Below, in pieces: positions 26,356-35,946 of a stretch of 64,000 nucleotides of DNA. The stretch is from Erythrobacter sp. SCSIO 43205 (GTDB lineage: Bacteria; Pseudomonadota; Alphaproteobacteria; Sphingomonadales; Sphingomonadaceae). The position numbers were made by a program, and so were the translations under genes. Under the pieces are notes generated by a model. It saw only the letters and a list, made by a program, of their open reading frames with translations, did no database searches and had not been told where the DNA came from. The stretch spans positions 3,038,001-3,102,000 of the forward strand of contig NZ_CP063202.1 of the NCBI RefSeq assembly GCF_019904235.1, read 5' to 3'. Every line of letters starts with the position of its first letter. Position 1 is the stretch's first letter.

Positions 26356-27675
26356 ATGACCGCTGAAATTCGCTTTTTCTGGGCGCGGCTTAACGCCAAT
26401 TACTGGTTTTATCCCGCGACCTTTGCCATCCTCGCCGCGGTGCTGGGATTTGTAGCGGTCTATCTTGACCGCAACGGCTTTGCCCAATTTCTCTCGAACT
26501 ACGACTGGCTTGTGCCAGTGCGCCCGAAAGGGGCCGTCGATATCCTGACCGTGATGGCAGGCACGATGATCGGTGTCGCCTCGACCGTCTTTTCAATCAC
26601 CCTTGTCGCGGTCACTTACGCCAGCAGCAGCTATGGCCCGCGATTGCTCACCAATTTCCTTGAGGACAAGGGCAATCAGGTAAGCCTAGCCGCCTTTATC
26701 GGCACCTTTGTCTATACGATGATTGTCCTTCGTTCGGTGCGCGCCGAGGACGAGGTCGCCGCCTCAACCTCTGATGCGGTTGCGACCAACCTGCCCGGAT
26801 TTGCCCCGCAACTCTCGCTCCTGATCGCTTATCTGATGGTTGGTGCGTGCGTGGGTGTCCTTGTGTTTTTCCTCCATCACGTGCCCTCTTCCATCCGCAT
26901 TTCCATGGTGCTGGAAAAGGTGGGCAAGCAATTGCTGAACGCGGTTCGCGACACTTACCCCATCGAAGAAGAGTTCCGCGATGCCCGCCAATCCGAAGGG
27001 GGTGAGACGATTGCCGCCACATCAAGCGGATATGTGCAAATGATCGACTTTGAAGACCTCGAACACTGTGCCAATGAGCACGGCTGCATCTTGTCATTGA
27101 GAGTTCGCACAGGCGATTTTGTTCACCGTGACTTGCCGCTGCTCGACGTAAAAGGAGCGAGCGCGCAGGACTTACGCGAAGCCGTCCAACCACACTTCAC
27201 CCTTGGCCCGGTGCGCACGCGGGAGCAGGACCCGCAATATCTGATCGACCAATTGGTGGAGATCGGGCTGCGCGCACTGTCGCCGGGGATCAACGATCCT
27301 TTCACCGCGATCACCGCGCTGCACTGGCTTGGCGCGGTTACATCGGAAATCGCCCGACGCGATTTACGTAAGGATGTATGCGGCAAAGATGCAGATGAGT
27401 GCCCGGTGATCCCACTGCCCGACACTTATGAGCATTATCTGCAACGCGGGCTTGGCTCCATGCGAAGCGCGGTTGCGACCAGCCATAGCGCTACGATGGT
27501 GATGCTCGATGTCATCGCGAAGGCTGCACATCCAGTCACCAGCAGTGAGAGGAAAGCGGGGCTGAGAAATCAAGCTGATCTGCTGATCGAACAGGCGCGC
27601 GAGCATTTGGTGGGGGCAGATTTGCGGCAGGCGGAAGAGCGCTACCGCGAAGTTCAGCAGCTTATTCCTTCCTGA
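26356..27675 (+). CDS. DUF2254 family membrane protein
   Basis: This 439-residue protein has four TM helices in its first 190 residues (around 14-35, 62-88, 110-130 and 155-178) and a large soluble C-terminal half. It contains family-typical segments such as VTYASSSYGPRLL and the region ALSPGINDPFTAITALHWLG. DUF2254 has no established function. The gene ends 14 bp inside the convergent DMT exporter gene. Confidence 0.85.
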   Translation: MTAEIRFFWARLNANYWFYPATFAILAAVLGFVAVYLDRNGFAQFLSNYDWLVPVRPKGAVDILTVMAGTMIGVASTVFSITLVAVTYASSSYGPRLLTNFLEDKGNQVSLAAFIGTFVYTMIVLRSVRAEDEVAASTSDAVATNLPGFAPQLSLLIAYLMVGACVGVLVFFLHHVPSSIRISMVLEKVGKQLLNAVRDTYPIEEEFRDARQSEGGETIAATSSGYVQMIDFEDLEHCANEHGCILSLRVRTGDFVHRDLPLLDVKGASAQDLREAVQPHFTLGPVRTREQDPQYLIDQLVEIGLRALSPGINDPFTAITALHWLGAVTSEIARRDLRKDVCGKDADECPVIPLPDTYEHYLQRGLGSMRSAVATSHSATMVMLDVIAKAAHPVTSSERKAGLRNQADLLIEQAREHLVGADLRQAEERYREVQQLIPS

Positions 27676-28582
27676 CGCCGCGCCCTTGCGCAGCCTTCGC
27701 CACCACCAGCGCAGACCCAAGCAAAAGCATCCCGACTACGTCCAGCGCGCTCAGCACCTCGTCAAAGGCAAAATATCCAATCATCGCCGCAATCGCAGGC
27801 TGGGTCAGCAAGGTCAGCCCGATGATGAGCGGCGGGAAGTGGCGTAGTGAGAACACCATGAGCCCCTGGCCGACCAGCTGGCTTGTGATGAACAGCACGA
27901 TCACCGGCGTCCAATTGGTCGGCCACACGGGTTCCCCCAAGATCACAGCCAGCCCCAAGAGATAGGGACAGGCAAATATGCTCACCCAAACAAGCAAGCT
28001 CCACGAACCGAACTGTGCGCGTTCTTTTTGAAGGGTGAGAAGGTACACCGCATAGAGCAGGCCCGCCGTAATGCAGAACAAATCGCCCACGAATGTCTCT
28101 GCCGAAATCTCCAAAGAGCGGCCCAACAAAATCCCTGCCCCGGCAAGCGCACAGACAATCGCGAGCCATTCAAACCCGCGCGGCATCATCCGCGCGATGA
28201 TAAAGCCCCAGAACAACAGGATGATTGATCCCGCATTGCCGAACAGGGTCGCATTGCCCAGACGCGTCATCTCGATCCCGATGTGCCAACTGGCAAGGTC
28301 ACTCGCAAAAGCGATGGAGCCAATGGCCACCACGATCAAAGTCTTTTGGGGAAGCCCGCGCATGGGCTGACCCGCGAGACGCGCGAAACACACCAGAAAC
28401 GGGAGCGCCAGAAACAGCCGCCAGAACGCAGCGCTTACCGGACCTGTATCGGCAAGCCGCACCAACCATGGCCCCATCGCCAGCGCCGCATTGCCGAGCA
28501 AAAGCGCGCCAAAAAACATTGCCGAGCGCAAGGGGTTATCCATGCCGGCAACATTCTCTTCTTGGGCTGATGCGCTTTCCAT
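27662..28582 (-). CDS. EamA/DMT-superfamily transporter
   Basis: This roughly 306-residue protein has ten predicted TM helices in two EamA repeats, for example GPVSAAFWRLFLALPFLVCF in the first half and the corresponding region near NWTPVIVLFITSQLVGQGL in the second. Members export metabolites such as amino acids; the substrate is unknown. The start could be the ATG at 28582 or the ATG at 28543 (MDNPLRSAMF); neither has a convincing ribosome-binding site. It is divergent from the alkene reductase gene. Confidence 0.85.
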   Translation of the reverse strand: MESASAQEENVAGMDNPLRSAMFFGALLLGNAALAMGPWLVRLADTGPVSAAFWRLFLALPFLVCFARLAGQPMRGLPQKTLIVVAIGSIAFASDLASWHIGIEMTRLGNATLFGNAGSIILLFWGFIIARMMPRGFEWLAIVCALAGAGILLGRSLEISAETFVGDLFCITAGLLYAVYLLTLQKERAQFGSWSLLVWVSIFACPYLLGLAVILGEPVWPTNWTPVIVLFITSQLVGQGLMVFSLRHFPPLIIGLTLLTQPAIAAMIGYFAFDEVLSALDVVGMLLLGSALVVAKAAQGRGVRKE

Positions 28583-28651
28583 ACTTGCGCCCTAGCCGCG
28601 AAGGCTCCAAGTGAATAGCCAAATGAAACCGAATTTGAGAGGATTTCACAT

Positions 28652-29782
28652 ATGACCGATGCACCGAAACACGAGGCCCTTTTTCAGCCGCTCAAAATGG
28701 GCGCGCTTGAGGCTCGCAACCGTATCTTCATGGCACCGCTGACCCGTGGGCGCGCGGCCGATCCGATGTTCGTGCCCAATTCGATGATGGAAACCTATTA
28801 CCGTCAACGTTCAGGCGCGGGGATGATCCTGACCGAGGCGACGGGTATTTCCACCGAAGGGCTTGGCTGGCCATCGGCTCCCGGTATTTGGTCCGATGAG
28901 CAGACGGAAAGCTGGAAACCAATTGTCGATGCGGTCCACGAAGAGGGCGGTCTTATTTCCATGCAGCTTTGGCACATGGGCCGGATCGTGCACCCCTATT
29001 TCCTCGACGGGAAGCCCCCCTTCTCCGCCAGCGAAACCAAAGCTCCGGGCGAAGCGCACACGCCAGAGGGAAAGAAGGAATTCGTCACCGCACGCGCCAT
29101 GACGCATGACGATATCAAGCGCACGGTCGATGATTATCGTCGGGCGGCTGAAAACGCGAAGAAGGCTGGGTTCGACAGCGTCCAGTTGCACGGAGCGAAT
29201 GGCTATCTCGTCGATCAATTCCTGCGCGATGGCACCAATCACCGCGATGATGAATATGGCGGCTCGCCTGAAAACCGCACCCGCTTTATGCGCGAGGCAT
29301 TGGAAGCGATTGTCGATGTCTGGGGCGCGGACCGCGTTGGTATTCGCTTGTCGCCTAATGGCGACAGCCAGGGCACAGACGACAGCAATCCGCCAGCGAC
29401 CTTTGGCGCAGCGGCCAAGGTGATCGAGGAGATGGGGCTTGCTTACCTTGAACTGCGCCAACCGGGCCCTGATGGCACCTTTGGCCGCACCGACGTGCCC
29501 AAGCAGGACGCACTTATCCGCGAGCTTTATTCTGGCGCGCTGATCCTCAATTCCGACTATACCGCGCAGGAAGCCGACGATGATGTGTCAAGCGGTCGCT
29601 GCGATGCGGTGAGCTTTGGCCGGCCCTATATCTCCAACCCTGATCTGGAAAAACGGATTGCCGCAGGGGCCGAGTTTAACCCCAATAAGGACGTGCCCAA
29701 AAGCTGGTACTTCCCGACGCCAGAAGGCTATATCGATTATCTGACTTTGGAAGAAGAAAAGGCCGCCGCAAACGCTGCCTGA
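28652..29782 (+). CDS. Old yellow enzyme family alkene reductase
   Basis: This 376-residue FMN-dependent oxidoreductase of the NemA/OYE type reduces activated C=C bonds or nitro compounds with NAD(P)H. The substrate pair His/Asn is visible in HGANGYLVDQFL, and the YGGSPENRTRF motif follows. SFGRPYISNPDL near the end is the FMN phosphate site, and MAPLTRGRA near residue 27 lies at the flavin. A GAGAGGA ribosome-binding site precedes the ATG. It probably serves in xenobiotic or electrophile detoxification. Confidence 0.93.
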   Translation: MTDAPKHEALFQPLKMGALEARNRIFMAPLTRGRAADPMFVPNSMMETYYRQRSGAGMILTEATGISTEGLGWPSAPGIWSDEQTESWKPIVDAVHEEGGLISMQLWHMGRIVHPYFLDGKPPFSASETKAPGEAHTPEGKKEFVTARAMTHDDIKRTVDDYRRAAENAKKAGFDSVQLHGANGYLVDQFLRDGTNHRDDEYGGSPENRTRFMREALEAIVDVWGADRVGIRLSPNGDSQGTDDSNPPATFGAAAKVIEEMGLAYLELRQPGPDGTFGRTDVPKQDALIRELYSGALILNSDYTAQEADDDVSSGRCDAVSFGRPYISNPDLEKRIAAGAEFNPNKDVPKSWYFPTPEGYIDYLTLEEEKAAANAA

Positions 29783-29813
29783 ACTTTCAAAGGTCGATTA
29801 GAAGGCTTTCTTT

Positions 29814-30176
29814 TCAAAAGGCTGGGGGATTGATTATCGGTCCCCCGGCCTCTTCATTTTGGGGTACAGGACGGCTTGGCCCTGCCGTGACCGGGCCGCC
29901 GGGTTCAGGTGAAGCCTCTTCAGGTTCAGCCTCCACTTCGCTTGCCGCAGCTTGGCCAGTGCTCGAAGGCGCGCTTGGCGCCGGGTCTGCCTGCCGCTCA
30001 GCAGGAGGCGAGGTTGAGGTCAGCTCTTCCAAAGCGATCATATCATCGCTGATCGTGCCGCCGAGGATTTCGCCTGCGGCCTCCCCGCCCGTTTCAGTCG
30101 AAACGCCCGTGTCTGCCTCTTCCTCGCAAGCCGACAGCGCCAGCAGCGCTGCTATGCCAAGCCAAGCATACTTCAT
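29814..30176 (-). CDS. Small Pro/Glu-rich lipoprotein coupled to lipB
   Basis: This is a 120-residue protein with a lipoprotein signal peptide; the lipobox LSAC places the acylated cysteine near residue 17. The mature part is acidic and rich in Glu, Pro, Ala and Ser with no recognisable domain, suggesting a disordered periplasmic or outer-membrane-tethered tail. The start is set at 30176 because its ATG overlaps the lipB stop as ATGA, implying translational coupling. I do not recognise the family. Confidence 0.7.
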   Translation of the reverse strand: MKYAWLGIAALLALSACEEEADTGVSTETGGEAAGEILGGTISDDMIALEELTSTSPPAERQADPAPSAPSSTGQAAASEVEAEPEEASPEPGGPVTAGPSRPVPQNEEAGGPIINPPAF

Positions 30177-30874
30177 TTCCTGCACGCCCTTATGCGGGCC
30201 GCCTCAAGCGTGCCCAAAAATCCATCCGCGCGCTTTATCAGCGCCTCGTCCCATTGCTCGGTTGAAACGCTTTTGCCAAGCCGCGCGAGGCTGGTAACGC
30301 CAAACTCATCAATGCCGCATGGGACAATCCCGCCAAAATGGGAAAGGTCCGGGTCAAGGTTAACAGAAAGCCCGTGCATCGTAACCCAACGGCGCACGCG
30401 CACGCCGATCGCGCCGATCTTTGCCTCGCGCCCGTCAATATCCTGACACCAGATCCCTACGCGTCCTTCCGCGCGCCATGCTTCGATCCCGAAATCGGAA
30501 AGCGTGTCAATCACCCAGCCTTCAATTGCATAGACAAAGCAGCGCACATCTTTGCCGCGCTTGCCAAGGTCGAGCATGAGATAACCCACACGCTGTCCCG
30601 GCCCGTGATAGGTATAGCGCCCGCCGCGCCCTACCTCGACCACATCAAATCGCGGATCGGTGAGCTCAGCCGGGTCCGCGCTGGTGCCTGCTGTGTACAC
30701 CGGGGGATGTTCAAGCAGCCAAATCTGCTCCTTAGCCTCGCCCGCAGCAATCGCGGCGTTGCGCGTCTCCATCGCCTCTAACGCCTCGCGATAAGGCACG
30801 AGAGCCTCGTCCCGGCGCCATTCGACGCTGGTGTGTGCGAGTTCTTGGGGCAAAGTTTGCGCTGCGCTTGCCAT
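30173..30874 (-). CDS. lipB: Octanoyltransferase LipB
   Basis: This 233-residue enzyme moves octanoyl groups from acyl carrier protein to lipoyl domains of 2-oxoacid dehydrogenases. Visible motifs are [20 protein letters not shown], the catalytic lysine in [10 protein letters not shown] and the catalytic cysteine in IVPCGI. I start it at the ATG at 30874, where LipB similarity begins. The frame is open about 109 codons further, but that part runs antisense through the divergent membrane-protein gene and is not LipB-like. Confidence 0.93.
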   Translation of the reverse strand: MASAAQTLPQELAHTSVEWRRDEALVPYREALEAMETRNAAIAAGEAKEQIWLLEHPPVYTAGTSADPAELTDPRFDVVEVGRGGRYTYHGPGQRVGYLMLDLGKRGKDVRCFVYAIEGWVIDTLSDFGIEAWRAEGRVGIWCQDIDGREAKIGAIGVRVRRWVTMHGLSVNLDPDLSHFGGIVPCGIDEFGVTSLARLGKSVSTEQWDEALIKRADGFLGTLEAARIRACRK

Positions 30875-30942
30875 CGCATCCGCGTGGCGGCAATGGTGGC
30901 GAAGTTCAAGAGGGAAATACGCTTTTAGGGAGCCGGGCCGAC

Positions 30943-31773
30943 ATGAATTTCGATATGAACAGCTGCTGGGCGCGCGCTGTCGAGCTGGTGCAGGCCAATT
31001 TTCAGCTCTTGCTGGTGATCGCAGGAATTTTCCTGCTGCTGCCATCGGTCGCGCTTTACCTGTTCTTTCCCGATATGCAGACCTTCGCTGACCCGTTCGC
31101 GGATCAGGACGTGATCGCTGCGCAAATGGCGGAAATGGCGGGGCCACTGATCGGTGGCGGGCTCTTTTCAACCGCGTTCCAATTCGCAGGATACGCCGCA
31201 ATGGTTGCCCTGATGAGCGAGGCGCGCCCGACCGTGGGGCAAGCGCTCACCACTGGCGTTAAAACCGTGCCAAGCGTGTTTGCGATCCTGATCCTGTTTT
31301 TCGTACTCTATTTTCTTGGCGCGATGGTGATCGTGTTGCCAATCACCTTGCTTGCAGGGCTCACCGGAGCGGCGGCAATCGGCTTAATTGCCCTTATCCC
31401 GGTGGTCGGATTTGTCGCGTGGCTTTTGGGCCGCTTGTCGATGTCGATGCCAGTGCTGGTGCTGGAAAAGACACTCAATCCCATCACCGCGATCACCCGC
31501 AGCTTTGCTCTCACCAAGCCAAAACAATGGCCCATCGTTGGTTTCTGGACAGTGATCGTGGTGATTTTCCTCGTTGCCAGCCTGATCTTTGGCAGCGTTA
31601 TGACTTTGATCGCAAGCGCGCTTGGCGGAGGACTGGCAACGGCTCTGATCACCGGACTAGCCAATGGTTTGACCAGTATGATCATCGGTATGATCATCAG
31701 CGCGGTCGCAGTGGCAATGCACGCGCAATTGTCAGGCCCAAGCGCGGACGTGATCGAAGACACGTTTGGTTAG
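30943..31773 (+). CDS. Polytopic membrane protein of unknown function
   Basis: This 276-residue protein has about six hydrophobic segments (near 18-38, 62-90, 105-150, 190-215 and 225-265). It resembles integral membrane proteins with a glycerophosphodiesterase-type membrane domain, with an amphipathic helix and a characteristic [19 protein letters not shown] linker between membrane halves. The start is ATG at 30943 with AGGGAG upstream. It is divergent from lipB with a 68-nt gap. I cannot assign a function. Confidence 0.7.
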   Translation: MNFDMNSCWARAVELVQANFQLLLVIAGIFLLLPSVALYLFFPDMQTFADPFADQDVIAAQMAEMAGPLIGGGLFSTAFQFAGYAAMVALMSEARPTVGQALTTGVKTVPSVFAILILFFVLYFLGAMVIVLPITLLAGLTGAAAIGLIALIPVVGFVAWLLGRLSMSMPVLVLEKTLNPITAITRSFALTKPKQWPIVGFWTVIVVIFLVASLIFGSVMTLIASALGGGLATALITGLANGLTSMIIGMIISAVAVAMHAQLSGPSADVIEDTFG

Positions 31774-31846
31774 GTAATGCTCACTCTTGCTAAGCGGTGT
31801 AATCACCGATTGATCTAATTACTGCGCTGGCCTAGCTCCAACGGCA

Positions 31847-33217
31847 ATGGCCGATATTGACCCATCCCTTAAGGCTGAAAACGCAGCCAACGCCGATCAA
31901 GGCAACGCCATCCCGACGGGGCGCATGGCGCTCTTGTTCATGGTCATGTTGGTGACGGCTGCTGGCAACACAGCAATGCACTCGGTCATGCCCTCTATCG
32001 GCACCGCGCTAGAGATCAGTGACGTGTGGATCAGCCTCGCTTACTCCTGGTCTGCTCTTTTGTGGGTCGTTTGTGCCCCTTTCTGGGCCAGGCGTTCGGA
32101 CAAGCGGGGGCGCAAGGCGATGATGGCGCTCGGACTGGTCGGCTTTATCGTCAGCATGAGCCTTTGCGGGCTGGTCTTGTGGATGGGCTTTGCCGGGTGG
32201 ATTACGGGGCTAGCAACGCTGCTCTTTTTCGCCATCGCCAGAAGCGCTTACGGCGCATTTGGCAGCGCCGCGCCGCCCGCCGTGCAAGCCTATGTCGCTG
32301 CGCGCACCTCGCGCTCTGAACGCACCAAGGCGCTGTCTCTCATCGCGTCAAGCTTTGGCCTTGGCACGGTGGTTGGCCCGGTTCTCGCCCCGCTAATGAT
32401 TATCCCGTTTTTCGGAATTGGCCTTACGGGGCCCGCCTGGTGCTTTGCCCTCATAGGCGTGGCGACGCTCGTCCTGTTGCGCCTGCGCCTTCCCAATGAC
32501 ACGCCTCAATTCGAAGCGCGCGGCAAGACCTTTGGCGACCCGAACGCCGGGCTTTCCAATTCCGATGATCTGGACGACAGCGACGACAAAGAGCGCGGCA
32601 CCTTGCCCCAAGGCGATCAAGCGCGCCTCAAATGGTTTGAGCCACGCCTTCGCCATTGGGTGATTGCCTCGCTGTTTGGCGGCCACGCGCAGGCGATGAT
32701 CATGGGGGTGATCGGCTTTCTGGTGCTCGACCGCCTCAATATGCGCGAGGATTTTACGCAAGGCGCAGCGCTCGTCAGCCTTGTCATGGCCTTTGGCGCG
32801 ATCGCGACGCTGCTTGCACAGTGGGGAATTATTCCGCGCTTCAAGATCGGCCCACGCGCCGCGACCCTGTCCGGCATGATCGTTGCAGCCCTTGGCACCG
32901 CTATTCTGGGCATTGCGGATACGGTTGTGGGGCTATCGCTGGGCTATGCGATTGCTTGCCTTGGCTTTGGCCTTTTCCGCCCCGGCACAACCGCAGGCAC
33001 ATCGCTCGCCGTGAGCCGCGCCGAACAAGGTCAGGCCTCAGGCATCGTTGCCAGCGTCGCGGGCGCAAGCTTCATTTATGCACCCGCGCTCGGCGTTTGG
33101 CTTTACAATGTCAACGACTGGCTCGGCTTCGGCTTTATCATCATGATTTGCCTTGGCGTTACCCTTGTCGGATGGCGTAATCTTGAAGCGGACGAAGTGC
33201 TCACGACAGACCGCTAG
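31847..33217 (+). CDS. Major facilitator superfamily transporter
   Basis: This 456-residue protein has twelve TM helices. The MFS loop motif between helices 2 and 3 appears as FWARRSDKRGRKAMM (about residues 79-93), and helix 5 shows GTVVGPVLAPLM as in drug/H+ antiporters. An unusually acidic central loop (SDDLDDSDDKERG, near 240-255) separates the two halves. It is probably a proton-driven exporter; the substrate is unknown. It stands alone between a membrane-protein gene and the convergent ArsC-like gene. Confidence 0.88.
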   Translation: MADIDPSLKAENAANADQGNAIPTGRMALLFMVMLVTAAGNTAMHSVMPSIGTALEISDVWISLAYSWSALLWVVCAPFWARRSDKRGRKAMMALGLVGFIVSMSLCGLVLWMGFAGWITGLATLLFFAIARSAYGAFGSAAPPAVQAYVAARTSRSERTKALSLIASSFGLGTVVGPVLAPLMIIPFFGIGLTGPAWCFALIGVATLVLLRLRLPNDTPQFEARGKTFGDPNAGLSNSDDLDDSDDKERGTLPQGDQARLKWFEPRLRHWVIASLFGGHAQAMIMGVIGFLVLDRLNMREDFTQGAALVSLVMAFGAIATLLAQWGIIPRFKIGPRAATLSGMIVAALGTAILGIADTVVGLSLGYAIACLGFGLFRPGTTAGTSLAVSRAEQGQASGIVASVAGASFIYAPALGVWLYNVNDWLGFGFIIMICLGVTLVGWRNLEADEVLTTDR

Positions 33218-33244
33218 CTCTCCGCCTGCGTCGCTTGCGCGCTA

Positions 33245-33589
33245 TCAAAGCAGGTCGAGCACCTTCTCCTGTGGGCGGCAGATGGCGGCGCCTTTTTCGG
33301 TTTCGACAATCGGGCGCTCGATCAAAATGGGATCTGATTCCATCGCTTCGAGCACAGTGTTCGCATCCGCCCCCGTCAGCCCGCGCTCTGTTGCATCGGT
33401 GCCGCGAATCCGCAGCCCCTCGCATGGCGTGATCCCCATATCGGAATAAAGCTGCGCCAGCTTTTCGCGGCTCGGCGGGTTTTTCAGATACTCCACCACG
33501 GTCAGCTCAACATCATCGCGCTCTTCCAGAATAGCCAGCGTTTTGCGCGAAGTGCCGCATTTGGGATTGTGCCAGATGGTTGCTTTCAT
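33245..33589 (-). CDS. arsC: ArsC-family arsenate reductase (glutaredoxin type)
   Basis: This 114-residue thioredoxin-fold protein has the catalytic motif NPKCGTSRKTL, with the single active-site cysteine at about residue 11. The DPILIERPIV segment carries the arginine that binds arsenate. It uses glutathione/glutaredoxin as reductant. No arsB, arsH or arsR is nearby, so the physiological substrate is uncertain; ArsC-like proteins of unknown role are also common. The start at 33589 is the ATG where family similarity begins. Confidence 0.85.
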   Translation of the reverse strand: MKATIWHNPKCGTSRKTLAILEERDDVELTVVEYLKNPPSREKLAQLYSDMGITPCEGLRIRGTDATERGLTGADANTVLEAMESDPILIERPIVETEKGAAICRPQEKVLDLL

Positions 33590-33673
33590 TGTGGAATTCC
33601 CTTGGATTTGTGAAGCTGAAATGGTGCGCCGATGAATAGCGAACGCGTGCCTGTTTGACCACACACTACCGAA

Positions 33674-33690
33674 TTGCGAGTAATTCTCAT
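33674..33690. promoter_or_regulatory. Candidate Fur box before the TonB siderophore receptor
   Basis: The stretch TTGCGAGTAATTCTCAT contains TGCGAGTAATTCTCA, which matches the alphaproteobacterial Fur-type palindrome TGCGAATNATTCGCA at about 13 of 15 positions. It lies 67 nt upstream of the TTG start of the receptor. A half-site TGCGAATA follows at 33704-33711. Iron-repressed control is inferred. Confidence 0.55.
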
Positions 33691-33756
33691 TTTTTCCTTG
33701 CAGATGCGAATAGGTTTCAATAGCGGGTTCGTCGGATCAAAAAGACGAGGAACACA

Positions 33757-35925
33757 TTGACACATTACCGCTTCAAGGCCGCACTCACTGTAACGTGCGC
33801 CGCAATTGCCTTTCCTGCTGTGGCCGAACCCAATCCCAATATGGAATATGTCGGCGAGGACATTCTGGTCAGCGGCGACATCCTGCAATCGAACGCGGTT
33901 GCCTCGGTCAAAACACCGACTCCGATTATCGACGTGCCACAAAGCCTTTCGATTACCACTGAGGAACAAATCGAAGAACGCGGTTGGGTCAGCGTTGGCG
34001 AACTGATCGATTACACCCCCGGTGTGAACAATTCCCAAGGCGAAGGGCACCGCGATTCGGTCGTCTTTCGCGGCATCCGCTCAACGGCTGATTTCTTCAT
34101 CGACGGCAACCGCGACGACGTCCAATATTATCGCAGCCTCTACAACGTCCAGCAGGTCGAAATCCTGCGCGGTCCCAACGCGCTTTTGTTTGGTCGCGGC
34201 GGTGCAGGCGGCGTGCTGAACCGCGTCACCAAAAAGGGCGAGTTTGAAGAGAACTTTGCCGGTGGACAGGTCGCGGTGGACACCTTTGGCGAATACAGCA
34301 TCTTTGCCGATCTCAACCTCTCAAGCTCCGAGCAGGTCGCCTTCCGCGTCAACGCAGCTTACGAAAGCCTCGATAATCACCGCGATTTCTACGACGGGGA
34401 ACGCATCGGCTTTAACCCGACGGCGCGCTTTGCCGCAGGCGAGGACACGATCGTTGACCTTTCCTATGAATACGCAAAGCACGACCGCTTTATTGATCGC
34501 GGCATTCCAACAGGTGCCGATGGCCGCCCGGTCGAGGCCTTCACCGACATCACATTCGGCGATGCAGAGCTCAACTTCAACGAGTTGGAAGCGCATCTTT
34601 TCCGTGCGAATGTGACACACAAATTCTCGGACGAATGGAAAGGTGTCGCAAGCGCGTTTTACGGCGATTATGACAAGGTTTATTCCAACTTTTACGCCAG
34701 CGGTTACAACGAACTTGCAACGCCAGACGTGGTCACAACCGATGGCTATATCGACCGCACGGTGCGCGACAATCTCATCCTTTCAGGCAATCTCGTGGGT
34801 GAGTTTGAAACAGGCTCGCTTGGCCACACGCTTTTGATTGGCGGCGAATATATCCGCACCAATTCGAGGCAAGACCGCATCAACCCGGTGTGGAGCGACA
34901 GCCAGGATGACAATGAATTCTTCACGATCCAGCGCCCTTTGAACTTCCGCAATGGCGTGGGCGTTGCCGCCAATGGCAACCCGACCAGCGTCACTTTTGA
35001 CCGTGCGGTGAGCCTCAATGACGACACCGATGTCGATATCGAAGTGTTCTCCCTCTTCGTTCAGGATGAGATTGAAGTCACCGATTGGCTCAACATCGTA
35101 GTGGGTGGCCGCTTCGACAGTTTCGATATCGAAGTGCTTGATCTTGCCGGCACCAATGGCCTTCGAACCCGCAAGGATGAAGAGTTTTCCCCTCGCGGCG
35201 GGATCATCCTCAAGCCGCAGGAGAATATCTCGGTTTATGCGAGTTATTCCAAAAGCTTCCTGCCGCGTTCAGGCGAACAATTCGCCAACATCAACGGCAC
35301 GGCAAATGCGCTGGACCCTGATACCTTCACCAATCTCGAAGCCGGGATCAAATGGGATTTTGAACCCGGCCTCAGCTTCACGGCAGCCGTGTTCGACATC
35401 GAACAAAGCTCCCCCCAACCCAGTGACAATGATCCTGAAACGCTCGATGTCATCGACAGTACCATTCAAGGCTTTGAAATCCAGCTTCAGGGCGAGGTTC
35501 TGCCCGGCTGGAGCATTCAGGCCGGCTACAGCTACCTCGACGGGCGTCAGGTCGACAGTTTCGGGAACGCCGGGCTTCGTCCACGCGAATTGCCTGAGAA
35601 TATGTTCTCACTGTGGAACAAGGTTGATGTGACGGACCGCTTTGGCCTTGGCCTTGGCATCACGCATCAATCGGAAAGCTTCATCACCAATGGGACGGTC
35701 AGCTACACCGGGCTTAATGGCGATGTGGTCACCACAAGAGCCATCCTGCCAGCCTACACGCGGGTTGATGCAGCCGCCTATTATGAAGTGAGCGAGGATT
35801 GGCGCGTTCAGGTGAATGTCGAGAACCTTACCGACACCACCTATTTCCCCAATTCGCACAGCACCCATCAGGCAAGCGTCGGCGCGCCGATCAATGCCCG
35901 CTTTGCGATCTCAGGGCGTTTCTAA
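33757..35925 (+). CDS. TonB-dependent siderophore receptor (FhuA/FecA type)
   Basis: This 722-residue outer-membrane receptor has a signal peptide ending near AVAEP (about residue 24). Its plug domain begins at DVPQSLSITTEEQIEERG and contains VEILRGPNALLFGRGGAGG, and its 22-stranded barrel ends in the expected aromatic residue (SGRF). It starts with TTG at 33757: GAGG lies 6 nt upstream and the next ATG would remove the signal peptide. It should import ferric siderophores with TonB energy. A Fur-like box upstream supports that role. Confidence 0.9.
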   Translation: MTHYRFKAALTVTCAAIAFPAVAEPNPNMEYVGEDILVSGDILQSNAVASVKTPTPIIDVPQSLSITTEEQIEERGWVSVGELIDYTPGVNNSQGEGHRDSVVFRGIRSTADFFIDGNRDDVQYYRSLYNVQQVEILRGPNALLFGRGGAGGVLNRVTKKGEFEENFAGGQVAVDTFGEYSIFADLNLSSSEQVAFRVNAAYESLDNHRDFYDGERIGFNPTARFAAGEDTIVDLSYEYAKHDRFIDRGIPTGADGRPVEAFTDITFGDAELNFNELEAHLFRANVTHKFSDEWKGVASAFYGDYDKVYSNFYASGYNELATPDVVTTDGYIDRTVRDNLILSGNLVGEFETGSLGHTLLIGGEYIRTNSRQDRINPVWSDSQDDNEFFTIQRPLNFRNGVGVAANGNPTSVTFDRAVSLNDDTDVDIEVFSLFVQDEIEVTDWLNIVVGGRFDSFDIEVLDLAGTNGLRTRKDEEFSPRGGIILKPQENISVYASYSKSFLPRSGEQFANINGTANALDPDTFTNLEAGIKWDFEPGLSFTAAVFDIEQSSPQPSDNDPETLDVIDSTIQGFEIQLQGEVLPGWSIQAGYSYLDGRQVDSFGNAGLRPRELPENMFSLWNKVDVTDRFGLGLGITHQSESFITNGTVSYTGLNGDVVTTRAILPAYTRVDAAAYYEVSEDWRVQVNVENLTDTTYFPNSHSTHQASVGAPINARFAISGRF

Positions 35926-35946
35926 AACTCTTTGAGAGCTGAGCTC

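Noticed and set aside
30875..31201. N-terminal extension of LipB by 109 codons
   Set aside because: It lies antisense through the start of the divergent membrane-protein gene and has basic, non-LipB composition.
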